From the NCBI GenBank assembly GCA_018398805.1, contig JAGFBZ010002149.1, positions 1-64,000 on the forward strand: DNA of 64,000 nucleotides. Direction: 5' to 3'. The notes below the pieces were generated by a model. The model was not told where the DNA came from, searched no databases, and worked only from the letters and a program-made list of their open reading frames with translations. Source of the stretch: Hirundichthys speculiger. Lineage: Eukaryota > Chordata > Actinopteri > Beloniformes > Exocoetidae. Positions 1 through 12,200 of the stretch are shown piece after piece (position 1 is the stretch's first letter; each line of letters starts with the position of its first letter). The translations under genes were made by a program, and so were the position numbers.

Positions 1-865
1 TTTAGAGCAGTTTTATTAGTTTTTAGTCATTTTTGTTTTGAAATACTTCGTTTTAGTTTAGTTTTTATTAGTTTCAGTGTTAGTTTTTAGTTTATTTTGT
101 AAATTAGGGTTGTAATTTTGGTTCGAGTGAAGTACTGAACTTTTTGAAGGCTATCGAATCACATAGTCGTGTTTACATTCTAGTCTCAATAAACATATTT
201 ATCAATGCATCTTTCCTCTTGTGGTGTTCCTGCGTATTTACTGACCAGCAGCTATCTGGTCTCCATGGAAACAGTCCATTATAGTTGCTGTTTTCTCCCG
301 TTCCTTCCCAGCGCTGACTGGCCTGCAGCTGTAGCTTCTTTCTAGGGGGCTAGCTTAGGCTAGCTTATCCAGCTAGTCTTGGTTAGCCTTCTTGTGCGAG
401 CTTTTCAAATGGACTTTCAGATTCGTGGGTTTTTTCTCCTTCAGAAGTATTCCACACATTGTATCACCTGCTTCTACAACAAGGCTCTTATTTTTATCGT
501 TAACACAGTCATAGTCAAAGAAATCCCAAATAGGACTAAGACGCTTTCTCCCAACTTTTGCCGCAGCCATCACTGCTGATCACTTTTTTAATTTTATTTA
601 TTTATTTATTTATTTTTGCGGTTGTTGTTGTACGGCAAAGCGAAGTTAATAGATTTCAAACGTTTATGAGAAAAAAAATTACAAACATGAAAACGAAGGA
701 GGTTCTTGATATTATTATAGTTAATTTTAGTTCGCTTTATATACACATAATACAGTTTCAGTTAGTTATCGTTTTTATTAAAAACTCTCGTTTTTATTTT
801 ATTTCAGTTAACGAAAATGTTTTTCAATTTTAGTTTTCGTTCGTTTTCGTTAACGATAAAATGTG
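1..865 (-). mobile_element. hAT-like element remnant with BED-finger exon
   Basis: Both flanks are T-rich on the + strand, with repeated TTTTAGTTT-type words around 1-110 and 820-860. They bracket a short minus-strand reading frame with a BED-type zinc finger (373-573). This fits an internally deleted hAT element. The left end lies outside or at the window edge, so the terminal repeat and target duplication cannot be checked. No DDE catalytic part is visible. Confidence 0.5.
373..573 (-). pseudogene. BED zinc-finger fragment of a hAT transposase
   Basis: The 66-residue minus-strand frame begins with a basic stretch, then WDFFDYD, the aromatic start typical of BED fingers. It continues to MCGILL and TNLKVHLKSSHKK, which resembles the second half of a BED domain (TNL-x-HL-x-H). 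A Cys expected near the NKS segment appears absent, so metal binding may be lost. BED fingers bind DNA at the N terminus of hAT transposases and of domesticated ZBED proteins. The frame stops soon after the finger and no dimerisation or catalytic region follows, so I read it as a dead first exon. Confidence 0.6.
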
Positions 866-1591
866 ATGAAATGTCCTGATGAAATGTGACCTGAACATGA
901 GGAAACGTCGACTCTGTTTTGGACCACTTTCAGCTGTGCTTCAATACAGTTTGCTGACCGGTTAATTTTTAGAGCAGCAAGTTAGAAAAATGCTGGGTTT
1001 AGTCAAAGTAAATTAGCATCCACGTTGAAGGTAGCCTCTCAGTGGAGACGGTGAGGCTAATTTATGTGTTTTTAATAGTGTTTGGACATCGGCGGAGATC
1101 AGATGGCAGAGGAGCACACCGGTGCACGACTGGAAAACCAGCACTTGTTAGTGGAGTGAATTAGTGATGTGGCTGCATTTTCCTAATGAAACTTCACTCT
1201 CCCTCCGAGCACCGGGATTATGTGATCACCGGGGGGGGGGCGGTACCCGCCACGATTAAATACAACCTGATCTGACGTGAAACTGTCTCCCGTCACGCGT
1301 GTAGCACAGGGACGGAAAACGCCTTCATTCCCTGAGATGAAACCGTCTGCCTCGTCGTAGCAGAGCTCCCCCAGCTTGGGTTTTTTTTTTTATTTTTTTG
1401 GTTTAATTGCAGCCGGTGGCCAAATCCTTTCCATTTGCATCGATCTCCTTTGAAGAGAGATGCAGATGAGCTTAACGAGTGTGCTAATTATGCTTGCTTG
1501 GCGGGGGTGGGGGGGGGGTCTGCTGTATCCGCAACTTCGGCGTGCGTGCACGGCTGTTCAGAGACTGACTGTTTACCTGTTGGGGACAAGC
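866..1591. other. No gene recognised
   Basis: Unique-looking non-coding sequence with a G9 run near 1231 and a T-rich tract near 1380-1400. I see no coding signal or RNA gene. Confidence 0.5.
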
Positions 1592-1599
1592 AAGTAGAG

Positions 1600-1979
1600 C
1601 AGTGATTCCCAAAGTGTGGGCCGCGGCCCCCTGGTGGGCCGTCGTGGTGCTGCAGGTGGGCCGTGAGAGGTCATTAAAATTAAACAAATGTGTTTTAAAT
1701 CCTCGATCTTTTTTAAATGTGTTTTTAATTACTGTAAAATATTCATGACATGATTAAAAAAAACATTAAGAAGTAATAAATCCAGTTAAGTGTTATTCTA
1801 CTGTCATCTTAACTTAATATGACAAGTGTCACCTTATTTGTTGTCCCCTTACATTAATATCAGATCATGGTTCCTGGTCCTGTATGTTGATCACAGTTGT
1901 GATTAAAGGTTTCGGTGGGACGAGGAGATTTTTCACATTTCAAATTGGGCCTTGGTGTTCTGAAGTTTGGGAACGACTG
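1600..1979. mobile_element. hAT-type MITE with perfect 8-bp TSD
   Basis: The element begins CAGTGATTCCCAAAGTGTGG and ends AAGTTTGGGAACGACTG, which are imperfect inverted ends. It is flanked on both sides by AAGTAGAG (1592-1599 and 1980-1987), an exact 8-bp duplication typical of hAT transposition. At 380 bp with no open frame, it is non-autonomous. A second, truncated copy of its right half lies at about 16663-16760. Confidence 0.85.
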
Positions 1980-2004
1980 AAGTAGAGGAATGATGCACGC
2001 GGTG

Positions 2005-2763
2005 TAGAGGTCTTCACGGGTCCACTTTTATGGACCCGAACCCGAATGGACCCGTGAAAATTCGACCCGACCCGAGAACTATTATCATAAGTCCGGGAGT
2101 CCGAACCCGAATGGACCCGCAATATTTGGACCCCGAACCAACCCGAGTCTTTAGTTTCTGACCACGAACCGAACCGAGTTACCCGAATAGAACCGAGACA
2201 ATCCAGCCCATAGTTGCTCATGTTAAAGTTGTCTATCGTTGAATAAAACCTGATTTTCTTACCTAAAGTTGTCTTCTTCTTCAGTTGCTACATAGGCTAC
2301 GTGATGTAAACAAACAATAAATCCACGTCGTTATTTTCTTTGTGGATACAGATGCTATTGGTAGCAACTGCTAATGCTAATAGCCTACACCGGTCAGGAC
2401 GTGTCGTGAATATGTTCTCTCATCCAGCGTTGTCATGTTGGCGATCCGTTGTGCTTTACAGCTGCTGGGCAAACCGCTAATAACACGTTACGGCAACATG
2501 ATTGTTTCATGACAAACACGCCACGTTAATTAATAATCATTTAACTGCCCCGAGTCCTGACATTAGCTACCACCGCCAATATCTTTAACTCTCTCGAGTA
2601 AATGGGGACCCAGCCTGTCAGAGAGCACCGACCGGACCCGAGACTAACTGTACCGATTCAGACCTGAACCCGGAGCCACGTCTTTTGAATGGACCCGAGA
2701 CCCGATTCGGTTCGGGTCGGAACCTCGGGTTTTCAGGTTGTCGGGTTGTTCCGAAGACCTCTG
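2005..2763. mobile_element. hAT-type non-autonomous element (GGGTC-rich)
   Basis: The ends are TAGAGGTCTTC and GAAGACCTCTG, an inverted pair. Inside each end are many short GGGTCC/GGACCC and TCGGGT/ACCCGA words in both orientations. The flanks ACGCGGTG (1997-2004) and ACGTGGTG (2764-2771) match at 7 of 8 bases, as expected for an aged hAT target duplication. The 759-bp interior has no transposase frame. Confidence 0.75.
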
Positions 2764-2771
2764 ACGTGGTG

Positions 2772-4489
2772 CATTGGCTGTCATTGAACAGATTCCTGAG
2801 AAGTGTGGGGTTCGGGTTTCCTGTAGATGGATGTAGATGGCATGTCCGTCCCTCTGCTAGCGAGCGTGACGGCGGTGACTGGCGCTGTCTCTCCGAGCAC
2901 ACAGCGGCCCAGACCCGCAGAGCAAATGTCGTTTGACAGGCCCGTCTCCCCCTCTTTCCCTCAGCCTCCCTTCCTCTCTCTCTCTCTCTCTCTCATTCAC
3001 TCCTCTTCGCTGAAAGGGATGTAATGACGCAGAAGAGTGACAGAGCTGCAGCGTGAAAAGCCGTGACAACGGCAACAATGTGCACACTCGCTACAAAACA
3101 TCTCGAAGACGTGAGGTTACCGCAGCTGCATCCGTCACAACCCGTCAAACGTTAATGGATTTTGTTTTCTTTATTTTTTATTTTTTCTTGAGCAGCAGGG
3201 AGCGCAGATGAAAGCTTTGCTGGCAGAAACAGCCCCCTGATTTCCTGAAACTCTTCACCGGAGGAAAAAATGGACGACACTTCTGACATTACGAACAGCG
3301 TTGCGATGCAAGCTTCCCACTTTCAGAAAGCATCACAGCTTGTTTCTCGCCATAATGACGTCTTCGGGGCCCCGCCGCGGCGCTTTCAATCTGTCTTGTT
3401 ACCTGAGGAGGGAAAACAAAGTGGGAGATTTATTTTCATGTTGATGAGACACTTTATTTGCTTTGCAATGAAATTCTTTGCAGAGCAAAAGATGAATTTC
3501 CAGCAGACAAATCTTAACGCACGACTAACAAGAATAGGATTGGGTATTCCAAAAAAAACTAATAAAATAAAATTGAAAGAAACAGTTTAACAATGCGACA
3601 TAACACACTGGAAGGAAAGTGCAAACTAAAGGGTGTGTATGTTGCTTTTAAATGTTGATAAGAATGCAAAAGGAAGTGTCCTTCGATGTCCTTGCTATCA
3701 TCATAAAGATGAAAGAGAGTGTGTAGACGACAGCAGCAGCAGATCGGTTGTAAAGAGACACCACATCACTGTTGCTCACGAGATCTTCTACCGAGCTTGT
3801 TCCTTCCTGTTAAAAGACTGATTTTGAAACATTCTTTACTCTAATTTGGATGATTTACTGCTTAAGCGGTGTTCGCTGGTGGATCTGGCGCTCTGTAGCT
3901 TTGATGACGAGTAACCGCGGCAGTGTGGGAGGCTGAGCTTCTTGGACGCAAATTACCATCTTGAATAAAAACCCCAAACTTCAGATGGGTTGAAGAGGAA
4001 ACATCAAGGTCGCAGGGCAGGAGCAAATGGGAAAACCTACATCTAATTTCTTCCTTTGATCATAATATGGAATGTAAATCTCGGACACATAAAACGGGTG
4101 AGCTTGGAGCATTTGATAGTAAGAGTTCAACACCACGAAGAGTGACCATGTCATTTAGAAATCAATCCAACCTGTAGTATTATGGAATATTATATATTGT
4201 CTAAAATGTATTCGGTGGTATGCAGTTGTGACGTCATGCGGGAGACGCACCAGTTATTGTTGTAGTAGCTACCGGCATTAATTAATTCATTCATTCATTA
4301 ATTCATTCATTAATTCATTCATTCATTCATTCATTCTGCTCGGTACCAAGTGCCGGTTTCGCCTGATGTGTTTCCATTGCTGTTAATAAAGACCAACTCC
4401 AAGCACGTTGTTGTACGACCTTTTTACAAGAGTAACCCGACAAAACCGACATGAAGTCTAACAAATCATGACAACAACAAAAACATTAG
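2772..4489. other. No gene recognised
   Basis: Holds a (CT)n tract at about 2976-2993 and an (ATTC/ATTA)n microsatellite at about 4277-4336. Small open frames here show no family resemblance. Confidence 0.5.
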
Positions 4490-5385
4490 GCTACCAGGCC
4501 CCTAATAATAACGTTAGGCTACCTGGCCCCTAATAATAACGTTAGGCTACCTGGCCCTTAATAATAACGTTAGACTACCTGGTCCCTAATAATAACATTA
4601 GGCTACCTGGCCCCTAATAATAACGTTAGGCTACCTGGCCCCTAATAATAACGTTAGGCTACCTGGCCCTTAATAATAACGTTAGACTACCTGGTCCCTA
4701 ATAATAACATTAGGCTACCTGGCCCCTAATAATAACGTTAGGCTACCTGGCCCCTAATAATAACGTTAGGCTACCTGGCCCCTAATAATAACGTTAGGCT
4801 ACCTGGCCTCTAATAATAACGTTAGGCTACTTGGCCTCTAATAATAACGTTAGGCTACCTGGCCGCTAATAACAACATTAGGCTACCTGGTCCCTAATAA
4901 TAACGTTAGGCTACCTGACCCCTAATAATAATGTTAGGCTACCTGGCCCCTAATAATAACATTAGGCTACCTGGCCCCTAATAATAACATTAGGCTACCT
5001 GGTCCCTAATAATAACATTAGGCTACCTGGCCCCTAATAATACATTAGGCTACCTGGCCCCTAATAATAACGTTAGGCTACCTGGCCCCTAATAATAACG
5101 TTAGGCTACCTGGCCCCTAATAATAACGTTAGGCTACCTGGCCCCTAATAATAACATTAGGCTACCTGGGCCCTAATAATAACGTTAGGCTACCTGGCCC
5201 CTAATAATAACATTAGGCTACCTGGCCCCTAATAATAACGTTAGGCTACCTGGCCCCTAATAATAACATTAGGCTACCTGGTCCCTAATAATAACATTAG
5301 GCTACCTGGGCCCTGATAATAACGTTAGGCTACCTGGCCCCTAATAATAACGTTAGGCTACCTGGCCCCTAACAATAACGTTAGG
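4490..5385. repeat. 28-bp minisatellite, about 32 copies
   Basis: Tandem copies of a 28-bp unit of the form GGCTACCTGGCCCCTAATAA followed by TAACGTTA. Variants include CCCTTAAT, GACTACC, TGGTCCC and CATTAGG. The variant pair CCCTTAAT...GACTACCTGGTCCC recurs exactly 112 bp apart (ending at about 4560 and 4672), so a four-unit block was duplicated as a whole. One unit near 5041 is shortened. There are no unique spacers, so this is not a CRISPR array. Confidence 0.95.
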
Positions 5386-7369
5386 TGGTCGGGCTACTCT
5401 GATAACAACCACATCAACAGTTTACAACTAACTCACATATTGTTTTCAGTGTCATTGATTGTGAGAAATTGTACCTGTGAATTGTACCTGACCCTGACAG
5501 TTCTGGTGGGCTTGACTCGCTGCCAACAATGTCAGGTTGAAGTTGTTGTATCCAGTAGTGCACAAGGTGTGACTGATGCCTGAGGAGAGACCTGTTTCTT
5601 CATCTATCACCGGGCCCTCCTGGGAGTACTGCCCCCCCAGCCCCCCCTGAAGCTCCACCACTGCCATGAGTATTTTCTATCCCGGTATCGGTTTCGAAAC
5701 AGCTCTACCTTCGAACACTGAACCATCTGCTCACACCAGGGGGATACTGAGCATTTCATACAGATGTACAGGGAGCATATAGACCTAACAAGGCAGTACT
5801 TGTTTCCATACACTTGAAATGCACAGACTATTTTCTCATTCAAAAACAGATACTAGTTTTCCTCATGGTGTTGTTGCTGTTTATTTTATCTATTTTTTTT
5901 TTTTTCAGGAGAGCTGGATGTTTCCTCGGCAGGCAGCTCAATCACTCCACGACAGACCAGGGCCAAACAATGTGAGGAGATCAGACAGATACATGCGCAC
6001 ACCTCTGCTCAAACACACCTGGGATTAACTGAGAGCGAGGCGGCAGGCGGGAAGTGAGACGGATGCTGGCTGCTGGAGGATCGTCGCATCGCACAGCTGC
6101 CGGGACTTGGAGATATTTGCTGCTTAAACCACAATAAAAACAACAACAACAACCCCTGTGAGTGGACTATTCATCCATCTGCATCCAGCCTTCGTGAAGG
6201 GAGTGCTTGAAACTCATTTCACAAGGAAAGTCCACCGACGGAGTCTCAGTGTTGTCTCACTGACGACAGATTCAGCGGACAACTGACGCTCAACGCTTGT
6301 GACTCATAAGGCCTGTATTTAATTTGCAACACGGTCATTAAAATCTGTTAATCGTATGCATTGTGTTAATTTGGTGTCAAAGTCAGGTAAGGACGAGGCT
6401 TGACGGACTCTGTGGTTTAGTGACTCCAGTAATGCGGAGCGACCCTGTGCAATTTCAATATGATAATTGGAAGGAGTCCCTCTGCCCCCTCCATTACACA
6501 CTAACACACACTGACACACACACAAATGCACACAAACTTTGGCAGATGAGAAAGCAATACAGCTCCCCCTTTTGGCAGGATCTCCTCAAGAATAAGCATG
6601 TTCTCTCCAAACATCTCCACTGGAACAAACGTCAAACATCGGGACTGATTCATTAATTCATCGACTATCTCCCAAATGTCCAGAAAACGAACGCACCTTT
6701 CACACTGCAGCTCTTATTATTCATCGTTGTGTGGCAGTTTGGTTATGCAAGACAAAAAAAAAGGGAGCACCAAAATCCCCTTCTACAATGAAGCAAGCCA
6801 GCTGTGGGTAAATGAATTATTCATAAAAAATGCAGCACAATACTCCAATTCAGCCCCACCATGAAAAAAGTGCATTCAAGACATGTGGACTTAATGTTGA
6901 ATTTTCCTGTTCATTCGTCTGCCAAGCTCAGCCATTACAGCACCAGTGCTTTAATACAATTACACGAGATGCTTAATGTCCACAGCAGCACTGTGTGGAA
7001 GCTGCTGAAGTCACAGCTGATAAGAAGGATGAGCGTTTAAAGCCCACACTAATATAGAAACTATAGGCACGACAGTGGCTGCTCAAGTGTCACATCTGCT
7101 TAGAAAAGTGGAGAAATTTGCCCTGTGGGCTGAAAATAAGGCACGACTGTTGCCACTGCGGCTCAAGTAGAAAAGCCCAAAGCCTGCGCTGTTGCGTTCA
7201 TGGACTCAACCGATTTACGACATTTAGGATGATAAACATTTTTGAGGAGCCATTAACTGTCTGGAAGATGTAATTTTTCATATTGATTAAGATCATTCTC
7301 TCGTACTTCTTTAAGGTTTTGGCGTATTTAACAGTGACTAATGTGAACCTGCGGTAGGACAGCGTCAAA
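5386..7369. other. No gene recognised; possible terminal exon at 5909-6138
   Basis: A strong polypyrimidine tract ending TTTTTCAG (to about 5908) is followed by about 230 bp of balanced-composition sequence and an AATAAA at about 6133-6138. That could be the last exon of an untranslated transcript. The longest frame across it has no recognisable domain. The rest shows nothing I can name. Confidence 0.25.
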
Positions 7370-7375
7370 CACGTG
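7370..7375. promoter_or_regulatory. CACGTG E-box upstream of tmem256
   Basis: A palindromic CACGTG lies 83 bp upstream of the tmem256 start codon. It is the core site of USF/MYC-MAX type bHLH factors. Position makes it a candidate promoter element, but a 6-mer alone is weak evidence. Confidence 0.3.
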
Positions 7376-7457
7376 AGCGTACTGTGCTTTCCGAGCGGAG
7401 CTTGAACGCAACACACCGTCACTATCTGCCGCTTCTGGGGCCACGAAGCTACAAAAC

Positions 7458-10400
7458 ATGACCGCTTCTGTTGTGGTACGAAGGTTAGCAGCTCTGTCAG
7501 GAGCCTCGGCGGTGGGGGCTGGGGCGTACGGAGCTCACGGTAGGGGATTAACACGGGCATGTGTTTGATAATGTTCTCATTTAGCTGAATGCTACCTGCG
7601 GTGTTTCAGCTCGCGCTACTTCAGATTCCGCCCCAAGAAGATGCCGATTTAAGATTTGCGCCTTTGTGGCGTGGCCGCATAACTACAAATGCCTACTTGC
7701 ATAACTGCAACTGATGACCAGTGGGCAAATGCGCAATTCGGCATCCAAATAGCCCAACTAACTGCGTCTTATTTTTGTAAAAGGAGCAATTTCGCAGACA
7801 CAATTTCATAATCAAGGTGACCCGCCGTGACGGACTTCCTGAAGTCCGGCGGGTCAGGTTAATAAGAAATATTACAACTGCACGTGAAATATTTGAACCT
7901 TTTACGAAAAAAAAAAAAAATGTTGTGGAAAGGAATGAGGTAAAAGTTGATTTTTCTGACGGTGTTGACAAATCGTGTAAATGTCGGCACCATCAGAGAT
8001 AAATACAGAGTATAATCATTTGTCAAATAATTAATATTGATTAAAACGTAAAGCTAAACGCATGAAGACACAATGGTGTAGTCAGGCGATCTTCGTACAG
8101 TTGTGTCTGACGTTAATGTAATGATAACTTATCTATAAATACCAGTCACTGTTTAATAACTGGGCACACCCCCTGTGACGTCATCAGTCGGATTTCCAAA
8201 AAAGTGAAAGTGGAAGTTTGAATCCACCTTTTCACACTAATGCTTCACATTTATAACTATTACATTGAGTTTGTTTGTTAACATCTTTGTCTGTCTATAA
8301 GTGTAAAGACCAAAGAAAGTGCTAAACTTAAAATAAAATGTCTGATTCTCATGTCTTGTTTTAGGTTTCAAGAACAAAGACAAAGACCCTGATGACTACC
8401 AGAGAGTGGTACGTTGCTGTCAACGTCTCGTTCTTCTGCTGCGGCGTCCAGATACAGTTTTTATTTGTCAGAGGTTATTAATTTTACTAATGAAGCGCTG
8501 AGACTGATTTTAATTTAATGCTCATGCTTAGTTCATGTGACGGTGCTGTTTGCTTTCTCTCACTGTGAGCTACGCATGGACATTTTTAAGTTTTAATTTA
8601 CCCATCTTTAAATTACCTAACATGAAAGGACTGAAAAACATTTCTATATCGGTACGGACTAGGATCACATAGTTTCTTCCTCATGGTAGAAACTTGATTT
8701 TTTTCCTGGCGTTTCTGGAAAGTCAAACATCTGAGGGAGGAAAAATAAAATAAAATAAATTAAAGGACAGATTTTCTGAGAGTTGTGTGTTTGTGTCTGC
8801 TCTATGAAACTGCCAACAAGTACCACTTCTACCACAGCCTGGCGCTGCTGGGTGCTGCCCACGCTGGCAAACCTCTGCTGGTGAGTATGGAGCCCCACTG
8901 GAAAAGGGTATCTTTTAAGTTGAAGTAGTGTAGGAGCATTTATTTGACCTTAGTTTTGGCCATAAATAGAGCAAAATGCACATTTCAACTCACTATCATG
9001 TGCTTCTCCTGTACGTTGGTAACGTTTAAGAATTATTACACAAATAAATACATAAATGACTGCTTGATTTGTATGAATTGCATGTGTTTTAATCAACAAA
9101 ACAATCAAAAGCCACTTCCTGCATTTCCTAAGAGGCATAGAATATGCAGATTAAAATGTCCTTTTGCATTTGATTATTTTCTTTCGTTTGTTTAATAAGC
9201 CGTGTCAACACACCTGTAATGTTGTTGATATTCTGAGCTATATGTGAGGGAGAAAATGGTGCTAATCTGAAGATGTTAAAACTTTGTCAGAGTTTAGAAG
9301 AGAAGCGATGCATAGATGGGGCCGGAAACTTTTTTTTTTTTAAACATTTGTTTATTAATTTTTTCATGACATAACAAAGTCAAAAGGTGACAGTCCGAGA
9401 GTGAATAAAATGTCAAGTATAAAACAAGTAAAAAAATAAAATAACATGGAGTCAAATAGGAAATAACTAAATGGGGCCGGAAACTTAAAGGCAGGGTATG
9501 CAAAATTCGTCCTACCTCAGGCATCACCCGGAGCAACCCATGATAACTCCACCACCGTGCTTCACAGTTACAGGAGAGTAATTCCCTGACTCCAAACATG
9601 TCTGGATCTACTAGAGCCGAGCAGCTCCATCTTGGACCGACGTGTCAGGAACGTTCTGTTCCTAAAACCCGCTCTTTGACTCGGCGTTTCCTTAAAAGCA
9701 AAGGCTTTTTCCTCTTCTTTCTGATTGCACGTGGACACTGACAGCTTCAATATTTTATTTTATTTTTAAATCTTTTATCTGTTCCAAGGCTGAAGTTGCT
9801 GGAACGACCAGTCCTGGATAAATTGGCTGTCATTTGAATTCTATGGCACCATTTTTTCTGAACAGTGTAATTATTTATTTCTGATCATTTCGACATGTTT
9901 CTAGACTCCCTGCTAGACCGGTAGCCACCCACACCTTTTCTTCTCGAAGCCTGACTGTATTTTCAATGATGAAAATAGCAGTAGAGTGCTTTATATATAA
10001 TGGGAAGGGGGGGTGAGAAATGTCTGGATTACAAGAGAAAGAGTGAAAAGTGCATCATCTACGAACTATTGGGGACAGAAATAAGACTCAGAGCTCCTGC
10101 TTTATCTCCTACTAGTAAATGGCAGCCTCTAATGGCTCATAAACCGATATATGGAGACGGTAAAGAGGGAGACGCTCTGAAGGATAATGGTTGACTGCCT
10201 CTTTTTTGAACTGAGGCTGATGTCTGAACCAACTGAAATCCAGAACAATCTCCAAAAACCTGTTCTCATCTTAAAGCCACGTTAGTGAAGTCTTAAAAGA
10301 TACCAAAGCAGCCGTCGTTGCACAGTTGCAGTCAGCGCTAGAGATGCGCAGATGAACCGCGCACCCGCGGGCGGAGCGGATAATCCGCATATCGGGCGGA

Positions 10401-11579
10401 TGACTCGTCAAAAAATAATACTTTAATTAAATTCGGGCGGGTTGCAGTTGAAGCACTCAAATAATAATAATAAGAAAAAATATTTTACATATTATTAAAA
10501 AGGATGGCGGGTCGGTTCGGTTTTGAAAATTGGTGAAAAAACGTTCCTGCAAATGGATAGCGGGCGGATAGAGATTTTAAGAAGCGGTTGCGGGTTAAAA
10601 TATACGTCATCCGCGCATCTCTAGTCAGAGCCCACAATAGAGCATGTAAATGTGTAATAAAACCAATGAAAAGGCACAATAGACATTTTTTTTTTTTTAG
10701 AGCTGGGCGACGATTTAAAATTTTTAATCGCGATTAATCGCATGATTTCCCTGATTAATCACGATTAATCGCATTGTATACGCAAAATCAAATAATGAAT
10801 TCAAAAGCAGTGTAAAGTTCACTTTTATTTAAATGTATAAAGTGCCATAACACTTTTAACATCAGCACTTGTCAGTAACACATATTTAGTGTAAATCTCA
10901 TCTAAAAAAAATGTCAAATAAAATAAAGCTTATTGCCACTGACAGGGCATTAATGTCATCCTGTTTTTTCATGAAAAATAAAAAAAAAGTCTACCAACAA
11001 AATCCTGAGCCACAATCAGAACATTAAAACAGTGAAATTAAAAATTAAAAACTGACATTTTATTTTGTATTTCATTTTTTTAATCTTAACACAAAAAAAA
11101 CAAAAAAAAAATCTTGTTTTTTTTTTTTTTTATATTTCAATTTTAGGCTTAAATCAAAAATACAAAATAAAAAAACGGGCCATGGGACTAAATTTGTTTT
11201 TAATATTTAATTGTCCGGTTTACGTGACCCTGAAATGTCTTTGTGCAGCAGTTCAGGTAGCATGGTGGTGCTGGATAACGAGTTAGCCAGTTAACTTGCC
11301 TAGCCCTAATTTTTTTTATAAACACACACCAGTTTGTAGAAAAAGCCAAATAATTAGTACAGCGATGGCTTGAAATCTTCAGTTTGTCGACCTCAACAAC
11401 CACAAATCCCGAGCTGAAAATGTCTCTACTTGCAGGCCGGCACCCTCCTGATGGCGGGAATGGGGATGTTCTGCGGCTCTCTGTACCACCAGGCTCTCAC
11501 CGGGGACCCCGGCCTGAGCAAAGTGGCTCCCTTTGGCGGCATGTCCATGATCGCCGGCTGGCTGTCCATGATCCTCTGA
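7458..11579 (+). CDS. tmem256: Transmembrane protein 256 (DUF423 family), four exons
   Basis: Coding exons are 7458-7539, 8365-8408, 8800-8880 and 11436-11579, giving 116 residues, close to the roughly 113 I recall for the family. The start ATG opens MTASVVVRRLAALSGA, matching the family N terminus. Further family hallmarks are AYGAHG (about 23-28), LYETANKYHFYHSLALLG (43-60), YHQALTGDP in exon 4, and a hydrophobic C terminus ending GWLSMIL. About four hydrophobic segments suggest a small multi-pass membrane protein; its biochemical role is not established. Junctions 1/2 and 3/4 use GT-AG. The exon 2/3 join keeps the conserved frame only if intron 2 ends in TG at 8798-8799. Intron 3 (2.6 kb) holds three transposon insertions. 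No RNA evidence is available here. Confidence 0.88.
7818..7856. repeat. Short GC-rich hairpin in tmem256 intron 1
   Basis: TGACCCGCC (7818-7826) pairs with GGCGGGTCA (7848-7856), and GGACTT pairs with AAGTCC inside it, with a four-base bulge and a CCTG loop. A local palindrome of unknown role, possibly the remnant of an element end. Confidence 0.5.
9316..9486 (-). mobile_element. Short retroposed insertion with poly(A) and 15-16 bp TSD
   Basis: ATGGGGCCGGAAACT occurs at both edges (9316-9330 and 9471-9485, with one more T matching). On the minus strand the insert carries AATAAA about 15 nt before a terminal A run, which lies against the left duplication. Long target duplication, poly(A) tail and 5' truncation are the marks of LINE-machinery insertion. 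The 140-bp body is too short to assign to a family. It lies in tmem256 intron 3. Confidence 0.8.
10339..10623. mobile_element. hAT-type MITE, GCGGG-rich
   Basis: The ends are TAGAGATGCGC and GCGCATCTCTA, an inverted pair. The flanks GTCAGCGC (10331-10338) and GTCAGAGC (10624-10631) agree at 7 of 8 bases. The interior has repeated GGGCGGAT/ATCCGC words and no frame. Lies in tmem256 intron 3. Confidence 0.8.
10698..11010. mobile_element. hAT-like MITE family C, copy 1 (partial)
   Basis: Starts TAGAGCTGGGCGACGATT, then carries alternating TTTTTAATCGCGATTAATCG and its complement. The same sequence recurs at 26319-26600 with high identity, which defines the family. The right end is not clear (a CTAGCCCTAA at about 11300 may be it). 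Confidence 0.6.
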
Positions 11580-11805
11580 ACCGTGACGGCTCACGCCCCC
11601 TCCACAAGGCCGCCCCCACGTGACACTGGACTGTCCTGACTTGAGCTGGACGAACCGGACAGCTCCAGCAGGCGGCGTCGGCTGAGGGGTAGGGCTGGGA
11701 GGTCGAATCGCCCGTCCGACTGCCGCCTGACTGTGGGGATGCGTATGTCACGGCAGGATCTCCGTTTCTGACTGGCGCCCTTTCACCGTTATATTTAACT
11801 GGATC

Positions 11806-11811
11806 AGTAAA
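11806..11811 (+). terminator. Variant poly(A) signal AGTAAA for tmem256
   Basis: AGTAAA, a known weaker variant of AATAAA, sits 227 bp past the tmem256 stop and is followed by a GT/T-rich stretch (GTCAGTGTTGTGAATTTTC). Plausible 3' end; no canonical AATAAA was seen nearby. Confidence 0.35.
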
Positions 11812-12200
11812 AGAATGTCAGTGTTGTGAATTTTCTTACCTGAGCTGTTTGTTGTGGGATATTTTCAGACACTAGAGAGGAAATTCGCTCGCCAGCAACA
11901 GAAATGACTCATGTTTTCTGTATGTTTACCTGCGATCATGATCAAAAGCCATCCTGAAAACTGGACATGTGTACGAGTATTTAATTTAGCTTAGACGTTA
12001 ATTCTCAGCAGAAGGAAACCCGAGTTGATAGTTGGGGCTTTTTCTAACAGATATTCAGGGGAAACAGCTGGTGATACCAGTGTGGACCCCTTAAATATTC
12101 TACCATCAGCTTATGTCTTGATGACGTTTACATCGTCTCTCATCTTTTAGCTGAGACTTTAAAGCATTAGCATTAGCATAAAGCATTGGTATTTTATATA

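Noticed and set aside
4490..5385. Regular repeat resembling a CRISPR array
   Set aside because: Units are directly adjacent with no unique spacers, and the genome is eukaryotic.
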